From assembly GCA_003695725.1 (NCBI GenBank), contig RFHX01000007.1, forward strand, positions 1 to 25,380: DNA of 25,380 nt, in the 5' to 3' direction. Position 1 is the first letter of the stretch. Every line of letters begins with the position of its first letter. A model generated the notes under the pieces. The model worked only from the letters and a program-made list of their open reading frames with translations. It had not been told where the DNA came from and did no database searches. The DNA is from Candidatus Schekmanbacteria bacterium. Its GTDB lineage: Bacteria > Schekmanbacteria > GWA2-38-11 > J061. Below are positions 24,252-25,380 of this stretch, piece by piece. The position numbers were made by a program, and so were the translations under genes.

Positions 24252-25292
24252 CTAAATATCAACGACAACATAAAGACTGGTCGGGTCATCAGCCCTGCAA
24301 TTGAAGGCATCATTTATTTCATCGAATTTAAAGCGATGAGTGATTATTTCCTTTGTATCGACTGATCTTTGCTCTATCATCTGAAGACAATCCTTCATTT
24401 CTTTTATTGTATGTGTTGAAGAACCCTGCACGCGTAAGCTTTTGCTTAAAATTTTCCTAAAATTGAGTCCATCCTCCATTCCTCTTACAGCAAGGGCGAT
24501 ATATGTTCCTCCTTTTCTTAAAGAGTCAAGAGCAGGGTCAAGTGTTGGCGCATTTCCTCCTGCCAGCTCTATTGCAATGTCTGTACCTATTCCATCTGTT
24601 TGCCTTCGAATTTCTTCATCAGGTTTCGATATGCTTGCGTTGATGGTTACGCTTCCTGCTAATTTTTTGGCTATCGCAAGACGGGATTCATCGATATCGA
24701 CTGCAAAAATCTTTGGTATTCCAAGGGCTTTCAACTGCATAACCATCAAAAGCCCAAGATTACCTGTCCCAAAAACAGCTGCAGTATTGACACTTTGTAG
24801 ATCAATACCAGATGATTTTAGCCCATATAAATTTACTGCCATATGATGTGTAGGTAGAGCTTCTTCAAAGTCTATTTCATCATTGAAGTTAAGGGCTATA
24901 TCTTCTCGCGCAACTATATATTCTGAAAATACTCCCGGTATATGAAAACCAAATGCCTGAATGCTTGGGCAAAAGTTTTCCCTGCCTTTTTTGCAATTAT
25001 CACATTTGCCGCATCCCCAGAATGGCTGGACTACAACCCTTTCACCTTCCTTCAACGATTTTACTTTCCTGCCGACTTCTTCAACTATTCCCACTGCTTC
25101 ATGTCCCGGTGTATCACCATCTTTAAAGGGCATAACTGTCGGATTGTCATATTTCCTGAATCGATAAACATCAGTGCCTGAGACTGCGACGCACTTTACT
25201 CTGATCAGTACTTCGTCGTCCGAGGGCGCAGGTCGTGGTTTTTCTTCTATTACAAAACCTTCTTCAAATCCTCTAAACCGAGCTATTTTCAT
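24252..25292 (-). CDS. Zinc-type medium-chain alcohol dehydrogenase with altered catalytic zinc ligands
   Basis: This 346-residue protein is a medium-chain dehydrogenase. It has TPGHEAVGIVEEVG (His64, Glu65), the structural zinc lobe GCGKCDNC...C (Cys94, 97, 100 and 108), and the NAD(P) Rossmann motif VFGTGNLG near residue 170 followed by FAVDID, whose acidic strand end suggests NAD. The usual catalytic zinc Cys (in GxCGTD) is Ser38 here (AVSGTD), and the later Glu or Cys ligand region reads ALPTHHMAV. The catalytic zinc may therefore be lost or bound differently. Relatives include sorbitol/threonine dehydrogenase-like enzymes; the substrate is unknown. The ATG at 25292 lacks a clear ribosome binding site. 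The last 88 bases of the window show no further feature. Confidence 0.8.
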   Translation of the reverse strand: MKIARFRGFEEGFVIEEKPRPAPSDDEVLIRVKCVAVSGTDVYRFRKYDNPTVMPFKDGDTPGHEAVGIVEEVGRKVKSLKEGERVVVQPFWGCGKCDNCKKGRENFCPSIQAFGFHIPGVFSEYIVAREDIALNFNDEIDFEEALPTHHMAVNLYGLKSSGIDLQSVNTAAVFGTGNLGLLMVMQLKALGIPKIFAVDIDESRLAIAKKLAGSVTINASISKPDEEIRRQTDGIGTDIAIELAGGNAPTLDPALDSLRKGGTYIALAVRGMEDGLNFRKILSKSLRVQGSSTHTIKEMKDCLQMIEQRSVDTKEIITHRFKFDEINDAFNCRADDPTSLYVVVDI

Positions 25293-25380
25293 CTTTGTGA
25301 ATTTTTAAAATTATAGTTTCATTTGTTTTAGTAAATATAAGATATCCATAAAATAGATTAATTGCAAAAAATTTCAAAAA

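Overview
This is an AT-rich bacterial window (about two thirds A+T by eye) with standard-code genes, clear AGGAGG-type ribosome binding sites and Gram-negative envelope features: a signal-peptide outer-membrane barrel protein and a twin-arginine signal. Ferredoxin and radical-SAM genes suit an anaerobic or low-oxygen bacterium, probably an uncultured lineage. I cannot assign a phylum. I saw no photosynthesis genes, phytochromes, phycobiliproteins or heme oxygenase.

Positions 172-6859 hold the most interesting block. A plus-strand series encodes a metal-dependent amidohydrolase, two paralogous geranylgeranyl-reductase-family flavoproteins with a 57-residue 2[4Fe-4S] ferredoxin gene between them, a small soluble protein I read as a divergent ferredoxin-dependent bilin reductase (FDBR/HY2/PcyA family), a CPBP-like membrane protein and a six-helix membrane protein. 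A second FDBR-like gene meets the end of this series from the opposite strand. It follows a radical SAM gene and a membrane-fused spermidine-synthase-like gene (10180 down to 6167).

Positions 10274-15256 hold an isochorismatase-like hydrolase, a membrane GT-C/TPR protein, two more FDBR-like genes that are close paralogues of each other (13105-13815 and 14111-14821), and a ChaB-family gene. The window therefore carries four FDBR-like paralogues in two subtypes. One subtype keeps the catalytic Asp of PcyA and the other replaces it with Asn. With the ferredoxin and the flavoproteins they suggest an undescribed ferredoxin-driven reduction pathway, possibly acting on a linear tetrapyrrole or another polyene/pyrrolic compound. 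The substrate is not visible from the sequence.

Positions 15521-25292 look like ordinary accessory and housekeeping content: a Cys-rich DUF6485-type protein with a JAMM-domain protein, a DUF362 protein with a second amidohydrolase, an AAA+/DUF4143 ATPase broken by in-frame stops, a family-8-like glycosyltransferase, a cysteine-desulfurase-family enzyme, an alginate-export-type outer membrane protein with a strong terminator, and a zinc-type alcohol dehydrogenase with altered zinc ligands.

All family calls were made by eye against remembered family sequences, with no database search. I recognised no tRNA, rRNA, CRISPR array or insertion sequence.
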